Origin: Planctomycetota bacterium
GTDB lineage: Bacteria; Planctomycetota; PUPC01; DSUN01
Length of the DNA: 32,290 nucleotides
Assembly (NCBI GenBank): GCA_016872875.1
Contig: VGYW01000034.1
Location: forward strand, 1 to 32,290
Reading direction: 5' to 3'
Of the stretch, positions 13,142 through 21,872 are shown piece by piece. A program made the position numbers and the translations under genes. The stretch's first letter is position 1. Every line of letters begins with the position of its first letter. Below the pieces are notes generated by a model that had not been told where the DNA came from, ran no database searches, and worked only from the letters and a program-made list of their open reading frames with translations.

Positions 13142-15271
13142 TTACTCCTTGACGAAGACGATGACCTCGCCGCGCAGGCGGCTGCGGGCGATGCGGGCGT
13201 CGCGGTAGGAGGAGTAGGCTTCCTTGGGGGCGGAGAGGGCGGAGCGCTGCCAGACCTCGTGGAGGCGGACGGTGGCAGGGGCCACAGGCGGGACGCCTGT
13301 GCCACCGACGCCTGTGCCACCAACACCTGTGGCACCAGGGCCTGTGCCAGCCCACTCGGCGGTGAGGGACCAGCCGTCGCCCTTCTTGTCGAGCTTCTGG
13401 CCGAGGGCGTAGACGGCGTAGCCGGGGGGCGCTTTGATGAGGAACGTGGTCTCCTCGCGCTCGGGGGCGTCCCAGAAGAGGGCGTGCTCGCGGGTGGAGC
13501 GGCCGACCTCCGTGGCCGACTCGCTGGCGTTGGGAAGGCGCAGGAGGAGGAAGTTGCCCGCCTTCTCGGCCAGCGCGGGCATGCGGTAGGTGAAGTCCAA
13601 CCGCTCCTCCGTGTTGGCGTTGCCGAAGTCCGAGTGCTTGAACTCCAACAGGTCAACCCCCGTGGCCTCTCCGCTGGCTTCGCGTGCGGCCCACTTCTGG
13701 AGCTGGTCCTGGGTGAGGTCCTTGAGCTTGCGGTATCCCGCCGCGGTGTGGCCCCAGAGGCGGTAGCGGTCGCGCACGACGGCATCGCCGCTTTCGGCGA
13801 GCTCGACCTCGACGGAGCGGACCTGGGCCTCGGCGGCGGGGGGCGAGGTCGGCACGGCGACGAGCTGGCCCGAGGCAAGGTCGAGCCCTTCGCCGCCCTG
13901 GGCTTCGGGGGCGAGCTCGCCGAAGCCGCGGTCCTCGCTGTCGGGTTGGAGCCAGGTGATTTTGCCGCCGGGCTCGGTCAGGCGGACGAGTCCCTCGGAG
14001 AAGCCCACTGCCCGCGGCACTGAGCCGAGGAGCGGGCCATCCTTGCGGCAGCGGGCGAGGACAACGTCGGCCTGAAGCCCGGCTCCCCGCAGGAGCGCGG
14101 CGAGGAGGAGGGCGCGCTCGACCTCGGTGCCGTAGCCGCGCGCGAGGACGGCGGCGGGGGGCGCCGGGCCGTCGGGCAGGGCCTCGAGGGGCACGCTCTC
14201 GAGGCGGATGGCCTGGCGCACCTGGTCGTAGAGCGCCCTGGGCGGGACGCCCTTTGTGGGAAGCGCGACGGGGCCGCCCGCGCGCTCGAAGAGGGCCTTG
14301 GCCACTTCCGCCCAGCTCGCCTTCGGACAGGCGAGAAGGAGGCGGGGGGAGAATGCCTTCATCGGCGGCATCATCGGCTCGCGGAAGACCTGGGCGGCGT
14401 CCTTCACCTCCCAGAGGTTGTCCTTGCCCCAGTCCTTCGGGCCGTTGGCGGTGGCGATGGCGACGAGGCCCTTCGCCTTTTCGTCAGCGACCAGGCGGAC
14501 GGAGCGGCGGAGGGCGGGGTCCTCGTCCCAGAAGCGGCGGTCGAGGACGGCGGGGAGGAGGAGGCTGGCTCGGCCTCGGAGCGCGGCGGCGACGATGAGG
14601 GTGGCGCCGGGGACGGCGCCCTTGAGGGTGAAGCGGAGGCGGTGCTGGAAGTTGTAGGCGGGCAGGCGCGAGTGGAGCGCCTCGTCCTTCATCGCGGTGT
14701 CGGCCAGGTGGGACACGGCGCCGTCGGGAGCGACCGTGATGGCGAAGATGACCTCGGCCTGCTGGCGGTCGGGGAAGAACGTGAAGTTGCGCATGGCCGT
14801 GTCGGCCCCGCGGTCCTCGAGGATGCGCCAGGCCTCGGTGCGCTTGAGCTCCCATTCGCCGCCCGCACGGACCGAGAGCACTGTCTCGTCGGCGAGGACG
14901 ACGACGCCGGCCTGTGGGAAGCGGTGGCGGAGCTCGTCCGTGGTGGGCTTGAGGGCCTCGGCGAAGAGGGGCGCGCGGGCCGCGAGGTCCGCCGCCTTCG
15001 CCACGTCGTCGAATGGTCTACGACGCTGGAACTCGATGCGGTGGACCTCGCCGAGCGGGAATGCCTGCGGCTGGCCGCCGATGAGGGCGTGGAGCTGGCC
15101 GGCGACGATTCGCTCGACGCGGCCGAGGTATTCTTCGCCGTTCTGGAGGAAGATGGCTTCGCCGCAGAGGGCCGCCGAACATAGGGCCAACAGAACAAAA
15201 GCCATCGATCGAATCGACCGAATCGATCGAACCGATCGAATCGATCGAACCGATATAAGCCGCTCCATCAT
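13142..15271 (-). CDS. Exported DUF3857/transglutaminase-like protein without catalytic triad
   Basis: A 709-residue protein that follows the transglutaminase gene with an ATGATG/TGA overlap. Residues 24-38 form a secretion signal (AFVLLALCSAALCGEA). The middle resembles DUF3857 (about 120-300). The region aligned to the neighbour's transglutaminase core reads ARGYGTEVERALLLAALL, where the neighbour has NGYGDCTDKAIVLASLA: the Cys is Glu here. The His and Asp positions also read Glu and Gln. So the fold is probably kept without the enzyme activity. A nine-base tandem repeat encodes SVRSIRSVRS-type residues ahead of the signal peptide, and a 15-base repeat encodes GGTGV units near the C-terminus (about 640-660). 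An alternative start at 15205 would skip the first repeat but has no ribosome site. Confidence 0.82.
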   Translation of the reverse strand: MMERLISVRSIRSVRSIRSIRSMAFVLLALCSAALCGEAIFLQNGEEYLGRVERIVAGQLHALIGGQPQAFPLGEVHRIEFQRRRPFDDVAKAADLAARAPLFAEALKPTTDELRHRFPQAGVVVLADETVLSVRAGGEWELKRTEAWRILEDRGADTAMRNFTFFPDRQQAEVIFAITVAPDGAVSHLADTAMKDEALHSRLPAYNFQHRLRFTLKGAVPGATLIVAAALRGRASLLLPAVLDRRFWDEDPALRRSVRLVADEKAKGLVAIATANGPKDWGKDNLWEVKDAAQVFREPMMPPMKAFSPRLLLACPKASWAEVAKALFERAGGPVALPTKGVPPRALYDQVRQAIRLESVPLEALPDGPAPPAAVLARGYGTEVERALLLAALLRGAGLQADVVLARCRKDGPLLGSVPRAVGFSEGLVRLTEPGGKITWLQPDSEDRGFGELAPEAQGGEGLDLASGQLVAVPTSPPAAEAQVRSVEVELAESGDAVVRDRYRLWGHTAAGYRKLKDLTQDQLQKWAAREASGEATGVDLLEFKHSDFGNANTEERLDFTYRMPALAEKAGNFLLLRLPNASESATEVGRSTREHALFWDAPEREETTFLIKAPPGYAVYALGQKLDKKGDGWSLTAEWAGTGPGATGVGGTGVGGTGVPPVAPATVRLHEVWQRSALSAPKEAYSSYRDARIARSRLRGEVIVFVKE
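13283..13352. repeat. Palindromic half-unit expanded into 15 bp tandem repeats, in frame
   Basis: CACAGGC-GGGAC-GCCTGTG (13283-13301) is the same half-unit as in 1116-1166. From 13293 four 15 bp units follow (ACGCCTGTGCCACCG and variants, ending 13352). They are translated as ATGV/GGTGV five-residue repeats. Confidence 0.85.
15206..15253. repeat. In-frame 9 bp tandem repeat in the start region of a gene
   Basis: On the coding strand five units of TCGRTTCGR plus TCG are seen, read as alternating Ser-Val-Arg and Ser-Ile-Arg. Copy-number changes would keep the frame. Similar TCGATT-rich DNA lies in the spacers at 23155-23193 and 24498-24545. Confidence 0.85.
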
Positions 15272-17382
15272 TTCTGTGCCCCTTTGGCTTCACGAAAGAC
15301 CAGCTTGAGCTCCGACCAGCCGGCGATCTTGGTGGCCTGGGAGCGGTACTCCGCGTAGTCCTCAGGCGGCACGAGCCGCCCCAGGTACTTCAGCGTCTGG
15401 CTGATTGTGAGCTGCTTGCCGTCGGGTGCGGCCTCCACGCGGCCTTCGAACCAGAGGTGCTTGCCGTGGATGGCGAGCGGCTCGGGCAGACCCACGAGTG
15501 CGAATCCGGGTGGACAAGCGACCTTGACGCTGGTGCGCATCTCCTGGGTGGTCTGGCGCTCGATTGGGAACTTGCGGGTCTGGAGGCTGGCCTCTGGGAA
15601 GTCGTGGGCGAAGGCGGGCGGGGAGAAGATGTAGAGGTCGCGGGCGCGCGTGGCCGCCACGGGGATGCGGTAGCGGATTTCCAGGGTCAGCGGCTTGGCG
15701 AGGTCGTCGGCGTCGCTGAGCTCGAAGCCTGTACACGCCGCGCCCGGGCAGCGCCGCTGGAGGTATTGCTGCATCATGTGGGCGCGGAGCGCGGGCGCCA
15801 CGCTGCGCCAGAAGCCGCGGATCACCGCCTCGTACTCGCCAGTGTAGGCATTCTTCTCCACCGCATCGCCCGTGCCGTCCGCCTTGAGCGCAATCTCCTG
15901 AACGCTCTCGCGGAGGTTGTCCTCGGGGGGCGGGACGGGGACGTCGAGGATCTGGCCGGTCATGTTGATGATCGCCTTGACGCCGTGGTCGTCGGAGCGG
16001 AAGTAGGGGTAGCGGTGGTCGGTGGCGGTGGAATCAATGAACCGCGGCTTGCCGTTGGGGAGCACGAGGCTGATGCAGTGGTTGGCGTCGGGGACCGGGA
16101 TGTCGGTGACGGCCCGCCCCTCGTCGTTGGTCTGGACGATGGCGGGATAGGCTTCGATGCCGACGGCCTTGGCGAGGCTTGCGAGGACGATTGCCTTGTC
16201 CGTGCAGTCGCCGTAGCCGTTCCTGAGGGTCTCGGAGGCGGGGTGTCCGGCCCAGCCGCTGGAGAGGGAGCCCTTGATCGACATGTAGTTGATGTTGCGC
16301 TGGACCCAGTGGTAGATGGCGGCGAGCTTCTCGTCGTCGGTCTTCGCGTCGCCGACGATCTTCTTTGCGAGGGCGACGATGTCGGGGGTCGTCTCCACCC
16401 GGTCGCGCTGGAAGCCGCCCGTGCGCTTGTGGAGCTCGTCCCAACTGAAGAACGGGGAGCAATGGACGGCGGGGACGATGTCGGAGCGGTGGGGCATCAT
16501 CGGCTCGGGGTTGTAGGGCGGCACGTCGTGCATCTCCCAGCGGTAGACGTCGTAGGCGCCGCGGGCGGAGCGCGTGGGCGTCCGCGCCGATTCAGGCATC
16601 TGCGGCGTCGTCCAGTTCAGCTTCCGCCCCTTCGGCACCAGCACGTCAATCACTGAGTCGAGGAACGGCTCGTCGCCCTGGAAGTAGAAGCTGGGGAAGA
16701 AGTAGTCGGGCACGTCGGGGTTGTAGTTGAGGTACTCGTAGGCGTACTCGACGAAGGCGTCCACGCCGGCCCCAGGGATGCGGCCTGAGAGGATGCGGCT
16801 GCGGGTGTCGAGGAACTGCGCCTCCTGGGAGGGGGTTGCGACCTCGAGTGCGGCGGGGTCGAGCCACTGGGAGCGGCCGTCGGGCGCGACCGAGCGGGCG
16901 AAGAAGACCTTCTGGCGGCTGCGGCCCTCCTCGAAGCCGAGGGTGAGGTCGCCCGCCTTGCGCCCTGCCTCCTTGAGCACCAGGTGGAGCGCGTGGTAGC
17001 GGTAGATGTGCTTGCCGTCGGGCGTGAGCACCTCCTGGCCATAGTCGAGGCAGAGCACTGATTCGAGACCGGGCGACTTTTCGGCCACGGCCTTCGCCCG
17101 CCCGCGGTATCTTGCCAGTTCGGCGGCGCTCAGGGGCCCGAAGCCCTCCAGATACCTCGCCGCCTCCCGGGTGCCCTCTTCGGTCTTCTGGACGACGAGT
17201 GCCACCTCCTCGCGCTTGAGCCGCCGCTGGCCCACCAGCAGCGTGTCCCCGTCGAGAGTGAGTGTGCCGACGAGTCGCTCGCCGCCCCAGGTCTCCACCT
17301 CGAACTTCGGTCCCGCCGGCCCGACGCACGCAGCCAGGGCGAACGCAAGGAGTCCAACAACGGGGAAAACGCACCGCTTCAT
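15268..17382 (-). CDS. Lipoprotein with DUF3857 and active transglutaminase-like core
   Basis: About 704 residues. A lipoprotein signal ends in LLAFALAAC, so Cys at about residue 19-21 would be lipidated and the protein anchored to a membrane. A DUF3857-like region is followed by a transglutaminase-like core with a complete triad: Cys in NGYGDCTDKAIVL (about 395), His in PDANHCISLV (about 437) and Asp in RFIDSTATD (about 452). Such cores act as proteases, crosslinkers or amidases on periplasmic substrates; the substrate here is unknown. The ATG at 17382 has GGAG six bases upstream; an ATG two codons earlier (17388) is also possible. Its stop overlaps the start of the triad-less paralogue, so the two products are probably made together. 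Confidence 0.9.
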   Translation of the reverse strand: MKRCVFPVVGLLAFALAACVGPAGPKFEVETWGGERLVGTLTLDGDTLLVGQRRLKREEVALVVQKTEEGTREAARYLEGFGPLSAAELARYRGRAKAVAEKSPGLESVLCLDYGQEVLTPDGKHIYRYHALHLVLKEAGRKAGDLTLGFEEGRSRQKVFFARSVAPDGRSQWLDPAALEVATPSQEAQFLDTRSRILSGRIPGAGVDAFVEYAYEYLNYNPDVPDYFFPSFYFQGDEPFLDSVIDVLVPKGRKLNWTTPQMPESARTPTRSARGAYDVYRWEMHDVPPYNPEPMMPHRSDIVPAVHCSPFFSWDELHKRTGGFQRDRVETTPDIVALAKKIVGDAKTDDEKLAAIYHWVQRNINYMSIKGSLSSGWAGHPASETLRNGYGDCTDKAIVLASLAKAVGIEAYPAIVQTNDEGRAVTDIPVPDANHCISLVLPNGKPRFIDSTATDHRYPYFRSDDHGVKAIINMTGQILDVPVPPPEDNLRESVQEIALKADGTGDAVEKNAYTGEYEAVIRGFWRSVAPALRAHMMQQYLQRRCPGAACTGFELSDADDLAKPLTLEIRYRIPVAATRARDLYIFSPPAFAHDFPEASLQTRKFPIERQTTQEMRTSVKVACPPGFALVGLPEPLAIHGKHLWFEGRVEAAPDGKQLTISQTLKYLGRLVPPEDYAEYRSQATKIAGWSELKLVFREAKGAQK

Positions 17383-17468
17383 CCGCATCTCCGCAGGGGG
17401 CTGTCCAGCCGATCGGCCCCTCCCTCTCCCACCATCCTAGCATGAGCGCCCCTGCTGCTCAAGGCCGC

Positions 17469-18173
17469 TCACTCGATGTCGCGGCCACGGATGCCGTAGC
17501 GCGTGAGGCAGGGATTGGGCTTGGCGTCGTTGGCGGGGCGGAGGGCGGTGGCGGCCACGTAGGCCGCGTGGCCGTCGGCGAAGAGGAAGGTGCGCGAGCC
17601 CTCCCAGGTCCACCACCCCGTGTCGCCAATCACGCGCTCGTGGTTGCTGGTCCACTCGCCGGCGAGGACCTTCTGGACGGGGTTGCTGACCTGGGTGGCG
17701 CGCTGGCCGAGGGAGGGCTGCGGCTTGGAATATGTCAGCGCCGTGCTCGTCATGCCGTCTATCTGCTCGGGGCTGTGGTAGAAGGCCATCGAGTAGGCGT
17801 AGCTGGTGGACTCGAACTTGTTCTCGGCGTCGGGGTCGGATTTGCAGAAGAGGACGGAGGGGTTCTTGGGGTCGATCTTCTGGCTGAGGAATGGGGCGAC
17901 GAAGCCGCGCCAGCCGCGCCCCATCCAGAGCCAGTAGAGCGGCTTGGGCGAGATGGGGTCCTGGGCACAGGGGAAGAAGTCGTCGTGCGCGTTGAGGTAG
18001 GAGCCGAAGGCGACGCCGATCTGCTTGAGGTTGTTGGCGCACCAGGTCTTGTGTGCCGCGCCGCGCGCCCGCACGACGATGGGCAGGGTCATGGCCACGA
18101 GCGCGCCGATGACGGCGATGACGATGAGGAGCTCGATGAGGGTGAACCCGCGTCGGGCCACTGGTGCGGCCAT
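17469..18173 (-). CDS. Prepilin-type protein with C-terminal FADGH motif
   Basis: About 234 residues. The class III signal is [21 protein letters not shown], with Glu at position 5 after the expected prepilin peptidase cut and a single N-terminal helix. The C-terminal domain ends in [18 protein letters not shown], the H-x9-DG/DUF1559-like hallmark of the large pseudopilin families of planctomycetes and relatives. Such proteins are membrane-anchored via the N-terminal helix and probably displayed or assembled by type II/IV pilus-like machinery, which is not encoded here. The start at 18173 has GGGAG upstream. An ATG at 18206 is in frame but would overlap the predicted -10 box. Confidence 0.88.
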   Translation of the reverse strand: MAAPVARRGFTLIELLIVIAVIGALVAMTLPIVVRARGAAHKTWCANNLKQIGVAFGSYLNAHDDFFPCAQDPISPKPLYWLWMGRGWRGFVAPFLSQKIDPKNPSVLFCKSDPDAENKFESTSYAYSMAFYHSPEQIDGMTSTALTYSKPQPSLGQRATQVSNPVQKVLAGEWTSNHERVIGDTGWWTWEGSRTFLFADGHAAYVAATALRPANDAKPNPCLTRYGIRGRDIE

Positions 18174-18204
18174 GGCAACTCCCCGCCGGCCCTGATGGCC
18201 GCTC

Positions 18205-18232
18205 ATGTTACCAGAACTCCGCGCGGCGTCAA
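18205..18232 (-). promoter_or_regulatory. Possible promoter of the prepilin-like gene
   Basis: Minus strand: -35 TTGACG (18227-18232), 16 bp spacer, -10 TAACAT (18205-18210). It overlaps the stop region of the upstream barrel gene. Confidence 0.45.
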
Positions 18233-19743
18233 TAGCGGAAGGTGAAGCCCAACGCCCACGCGGTGCGGTTGAAGTCGTAGAGCGCGATGTTGGAGTCGGA
18301 GCTCACCCAGTCGAGGGTGGTCCAGATGGACCAGTGGTCGGTGAGCTCCTTGGTTAAGTGGAGGCGCACGAGGTCGAGGTCGGTGTCGCGGCGCCGGGTG
18401 AAGCCGGTGAAGCTGTTGCGGTGGGCGTAGTTCTCGAACGCCCGCGCGTAGCTGAGGTCGAGTGCCGCCCGCCCGGGGAGTTGCCAGGCCAGGCCCGCCA
18501 CGAGGCTGTCGGAGTCCATGTCGTAGTCTCGCCCATCCGTCCGGCTCCAGGTGTGGAAGTAGCCGAGCCGGGCGGTGAGGGCGGGCGAGAGGCGCAGGAA
18601 CTGGGTGAGGCCGACGGTGTGGGCCGTGCCGTCGCGGTCGAGGACGGGTCCGACGGAGAGGCGGTTGTCGGAGCGTGCGACGGCGTAGGAGGCGCGCAGG
18701 ACGGCCCAGGGGGCCAGGCTGATGTCGAGGGAGGGGGCGAAGGCGAGGTCGCGGCTGTAGGGGTCGCCTCCGAGCTCGCCGTAGTGGCCTTCGATGACGG
18801 CGTTGGCGGCGAACCGGTCGGCGAGGCGGCGCCAGTAGCGGAGGCGTGCCCAGTAGTCGGTGGCGTTGAAGGCCGCCACGTCGCGGTAGGCGGTGGAGGC
18901 GAAGGCGAGCTCGGCGCGGAGCGCGTGGTCGGGCGTGCGGAGGAGGTCGTAGCCGGCCTCGAGGGTGGTGGAGGCGAGGGCGGCGCGGCGGCGGTCGAGG
19001 CCGGGCGGGAGCGGCTCGTTGCGGCCGGCCTGGACGGCGTTGTCGTCGTAGCCTGCGGCGAAGGTGGCGGCGAAGCTCCAGCGGCGATCAGCGGCACGGC
19101 GGCGCTCGAGCAGGTCGCGCGCGGAGCGGCCGGCGGCGGTGTCGGGCTGGCGCTGCGCAAGGTCTTCGAGGAGCTCGGCGCCCTTGCGGGCCTCGCCGCG
19201 TCGGAGCGCGATTGCGCCGAGGTAGTAGCTGCATGTGGGGGCGAGGCGGGGGTCGTGGCGGAGGGCCTCGCGGAGCGCCGCCTCCGCCTTGTCGTACTCG
19301 CCGAGGGCGAGGTGCGCGCGGCCGAGGAGCTCCTGGGTGAGGCCGCGGCCCGGCTTGAGCGACTCGTAGTGGCTCAGCGCGGCGACGGCCTGGCGATTCT
19401 CGCCCTGGAAGAGGAGCGCCCAGCCGAGCTCGAAGTGGAGGTCGCGGTACTGGGTCTTGAGCTTCTCGGCCTCTCGGAGGGTGGCGAGGGCCTCGCGGTG
19501 GCGACCGAGGCGGTTGAGCGCGAGACCCGCCAGAAAGCGCGCATCGCCGTCCTGGGGGTCGGCGGCGATGGCCTTTTCGAGGAGCGCGAGGGCCTCGGCG
19601 AAGCGGCTGCGGCCGAGCTCGGCCGCGCCCTGGCGGGCGAGGGCCTGCGACGCCTCGTCGGCCCACAGGGCGGCCGCTTGCCCGCCAAGGGTCAGGCCGG
19701 CGAGCAGGAGGCACGAGATGGTTCGATGCCGAGTGCGCCTCAT
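18229..19743 (-). CDS. Outer-membrane protein: TPR repeats plus beta-barrel
   Basis: A 504-residue exported protein. After a signal peptide ([20 protein letters not shown]), residues about 30-215 hold TPR repeats ([57 protein letters not shown]). From about 225 to the end, alternating aromatic/polar strands ([46 protein letters not shown]) and a final aromatic residue (GFTFRY) indicate an outer-membrane beta-barrel. The design resembles SLAM/DUF560 or PgaA-type exporters, where TPRs sit in the periplasm and the barrel moves a lipoprotein or polysaccharide. The start at 19743 has AGGAGG and overlaps the preceding stop (ATGA). Its cargo may be encoded just upstream. Confidence 0.85.
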   Translation of the reverse strand: MRRTRHRTISCLLLAGLTLGGQAAALWADEASQALARQGAAELGRSRFAEALALLEKAIAADPQDGDARFLAGLALNRLGRHREALATLREAEKLKTQYRDLHFELGWALLFQGENRQAVAALSHYESLKPGRGLTQELLGRAHLALGEYDKAEAALREALRHDPRLAPTCSYYLGAIALRRGEARKGAELLEDLAQRQPDTAAGRSARDLLERRRAADRRWSFAATFAAGYDDNAVQAGRNEPLPPGLDRRRAALASTTLEAGYDLLRTPDHALRAELAFASTAYRDVAAFNATDYWARLRYWRRLADRFAANAVIEGHYGELGGDPYSRDLAFAPSLDISLAPWAVLRASYAVARSDNRLSVGPVLDRDGTAHTVGLTQFLRLSPALTARLGYFHTWSRTDGRDYDMDSDSLVAGLAWQLPGRAALDLSYARAFENYAHRNSFTGFTRRRDTDLDLVRLHLTKELTDHWSIWTTLDWVSSDSNIALYDFNRTAWALGFTFRY

Positions 19744-20141
19744 TTCAATGCCTCCTGCACTTTCCGGCCCTCCTCCGCGCCGGACTTGTCGGGCGGCTTC
19801 TCCGCGGGCGCGGCGAAGTCGTTCTGCTCGGGCGGCGGGGTCGGCGGCGCACCTTGGTGCCCGATGCCCGAGTACCACCGGCAGCCGAACCAGCCGTAGC
19901 CCGGTGTGGTTCCCCAGCCGGGGCAGCCGAAGACGCGGAGGAGCCGCGGCTCATAGCCGTCGAGATAGCCCTGGGGATACCCGTCGAGAAACGGGTGGCC
20001 GAAGCGGTTGGGCTCGGGCTGGAACTGTTCCTTGTCGCGGTGGTCTCGCCGGACCACGACGGTGGCGTTCACGATCCCCGGCCCGAGGCCAACCAGGGCA
20101 ATCGTGGCGGCCACCATCAGGCGCCTCGTGGCTCTCCGCAT
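19740..20141 (-). CDS. Small secreted protein of unknown function
   Basis: A 133-residue protein with an N-terminal signal peptide (RRLMVAATIALVGLGPGIVNA). The mature part is rich in Gly, Tyr, Pro and Phe (FLDGYPQGYLDGYEPRLLRV, GYGWFGCRWYSG) with two cysteines, and a charged C-terminus. No family was recognised. The start has GGAG upstream. Its stop overlaps the start of the TPR/barrel gene and it begins 24 bp after the nonapeptide-repeat gene, so it is the middle gene of a three-gene operon. Confidence 0.8.
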   Translation of the reverse strand: MRRATRRLMVAATIALVGLGPGIVNATVVVRRDHRDKEQFQPEPNRFGHPFLDGYPQGYLDGYEPRLLRVFGCPGWGTTPGYGWFGCRWYSGIGHQGAPPTPPPEQNDFAAPAEKPPDKSGAEEGRKVQEALK

Positions 20142-20165
20142 GGTGTTGCTCTCCTTCGCTCTCGT

Positions 20166-21671
20166 CTACCTGGGGTTCCTGAGGGGAAGGCCGATGTCGG
20201 GCGGCGGTCGCAGCTCTCTCGTGCGCGCGGGATAGCTCTCCTGCTGGGTGAGCGTGCGGCCGTGCTCGTAGACCACGCGCCGCGGCTGGTGGTCGCCGTG
20301 CCCGTCGTTCGGCAGCGGGCACTGGCCGATGACCTCGAACTCGTTCCAGAGCACGGCCTCCCACACCACCACCTGGGTGGGGTCGCCGCCGGGGACGGGG
20401 ACCTCGTCCTTGCTCTTCACACGCCAGCCGGACCAGACCGATCTGAGGAGCTTCTTGCTGTAGAAGCCGCACAGGAGCCTGACCCTGACGCCAGGCGGCC
20501 CGCCGCCGGCGGGGGTCTCCACCACGGGTTCGTGGTGCTTCGCCTTCGTGGGCGGGGCCTTGGGCTCGGGCTCCTTCACCCCCTCGGGGCCGCCGGCCAC
20601 GCCGCCATCGGGAGCGATGTCGAACATGCAGCCGTCGGCGCGATAGACGCTCGCTCCGCCGTCGCGCCTGGCCACGACGACCGGGCCGGCCGCGCCGAGC
20701 ATGACGGTGGAAGGGAAGCGGGATTCCGCTGCCTGGGGCAGGGAGGGGACCCCGGCCGGAGGAGACTGGCGGACTTCGGCGCTGAGCTTGCCCGCCGCGC
20801 CGCCGGCGAACGCTATCCAGGTCGTCTGGGCGGTTCGGGCGGGCTCTCCTTGTTTGGCCGCCGCGGTGGCCTGCTGCGGCCCTGGCGGGGTGGGGCCGTG
20901 GGCGCCGAAGTCGTCGCCGGGCTTCGGAGCGGGAGGGTGCACCTTGGGCGGCTGGCCGGGCCAGTGCTCGATCACGGTGCCGTCGGGCTGGCGCTCGACG
21001 CGTGCGCCGCTGGGGTAGCGGATGATCCAGCCGCCGTTCGGCCACACCCACGCGGTGGTGCCGTTTGGAAAGCGCACCACGGTCGAGCCGTCGGGATAGT
21101 GAACGGCCTCGGTGCCGTCGGGCAGCACCTGGGTCGTCGTGCCGTCGGGCTGCTTGATGACCCAGCCGCCGTCGGGGCGAATCTCGACGATTGTGCCGTC
21201 GGGCAGCCTGCCCACCACGGTGCCGTCGTCGCGCTTCTCGGTGGTTGTGCCTGGGGGCCAACTCACCTCGATGGGCACCGGGCCTTTGAAGTGGGGGGCG
21301 AACATCCGCGCGTCCTTCGGGTCGAACGCCCGCGGCGTCAGGCGCAGGCGAAGCGCCTTGATGCGGAAGATCAGAGCGGGGAAGGTCTCCAGCTCGCCCT
21401 CCAGGGTGGTGAACTCGTGGAGGCCCGGTCTGGCCGCCTCGGGGTCAACGGGGAGGAGCACGTTGACGCCCTTCGCCGGCTCCTTTGGCGCCGGCTGCGT
21501 GCCGGGGACGGTTGGCTTCGGGTCGGGCGGCTTGTCCTTGTGCGGCGGGAGCGGCGGCGGGACCGGGGGCTTGATCTGGCCGGCCGGCGGGTCAACGGGG
21601 GCCAGGGCAGGAACGGCCCAGGCCAGCGCTGCCAGGAACGCGAAGAGCGTGTGGGGGAGATGGGGCTTCAT
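20166..21671 (-). CDS. Secreted protein with ten PDG-type nonapeptide repeats
   Basis: A 501-residue exported protein: signal peptide at 1-25, then a proline-rich linker (PPVPPPLPPHKDKPPDPKP), a folded segment, then residues 148-237 made of ten gapless nine-residue units of the form P-[DNS]-G-x6 (for example PDGTIVEIR, PDGTEAVHY, PNGTTAWVW, PDGTVIEHW). This regular beta pattern is like the G-box/TCP10 C-terminal domain of centriole proteins, a long exposed single beta-sheet; similarity of period, not proven homology. The last 250 residues include a Cys-containing region (RVRLLCGFYSKKLLRS, EVIGQCPLPNDG) of unknown fold. The start at 21671 has GAGGA upstream; the ATG at 21686 lacks a ribosome site. 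It leads an operon with 19740-20141 and 18229-19743. Confidence 0.85.
   Translation of the reverse strand: MKPHLPHTLFAFLAALAWAVPALAPVDPPAGQIKPPVPPPLPPHKDKPPDPKPTVPGTQPAPKEPAKGVNVLLPVDPEAARPGLHEFTTLEGELETFPALIFRIKALRLRLTPRAFDPKDARMFAPHFKGPVPIEVSWPPGTTTEKRDDGTVVGRLPDGTIVEIRPDGGWVIKQPDGTTTQVLPDGTEAVHYPDGSTVVRFPNGTTAWVWPNGGWIIRYPSGARVERQPDGTVIEHWPGQPPKVHPPAPKPGDDFGAHGPTPPGPQQATAAAKQGEPARTAQTTWIAFAGGAAGKLSAEVRQSPPAGVPSLPQAAESRFPSTVMLGAAGPVVVARRDGGASVYRADGCMFDIAPDGGVAGGPEGVKEPEPKAPPTKAKHHEPVVETPAGGGPPGVRVRLLCGFYSKKLLRSVWSGWRVKSKDEVPVPGGDPTQVVVWEAVLWNEFEVIGQCPLPNDGHGDHQPRRVVYEHGRTLTQQESYPARTRELRPPPDIGLPLRNPR
20961..21230 (-). repeat. 27 bp coding tandem repeat (ten nonapeptide units)
   Basis: Ten consecutive 27 bp units without gaps, encoding P-[DNS]-G motifs. 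DNA divergence between units is large while the protein pattern is held, so the array is old and under selection. Confidence 0.88.
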
Positions 21672-21715
21672 GGCCGTGGTCCTCATCGGGGCAGTGGACC
21701 CCGGCCACGAGCGTT

Positions 21716-21744
21716 ATTCTACACCGCCGCGAGCGAAACAGCAA
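21716..21744 (-). promoter_or_regulatory. Promoter of the nonapeptide-repeat operon
   Basis: Minus strand: -35 TTGCTG (21739-21744), 17 bp spacer, -10 TAGAAT (21716-21721), about 45 bp before the start at 21671. Confidence 0.7.
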
Positions 21745-21783
21745 GCGCGAAATCGGGGGCCACGCGCGGATTGGTCGCGCGGT

Positions 21784-21812
21784 TTGACCTCAAGGGCAGC
21801 AGAGGTTAACAT
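21784..21812 (+). promoter_or_regulatory. Promoter of the Gfo/Idh/MocA triplet
   Basis: -35 TTGACC (21784-21789), 17 bp spacer, -10 TAACAT (21807-21812), about 60 bp before the first oxidoreductase gene. It is divergent from the promoter at 21716-21744. Confidence 0.7.
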
Positions 21813-21872
21813 ACAGAACTTCAGGGACCTCAGACTTCCGAGGCCAGTGGGGTTGTGAGAAAGGAGGAGTTC

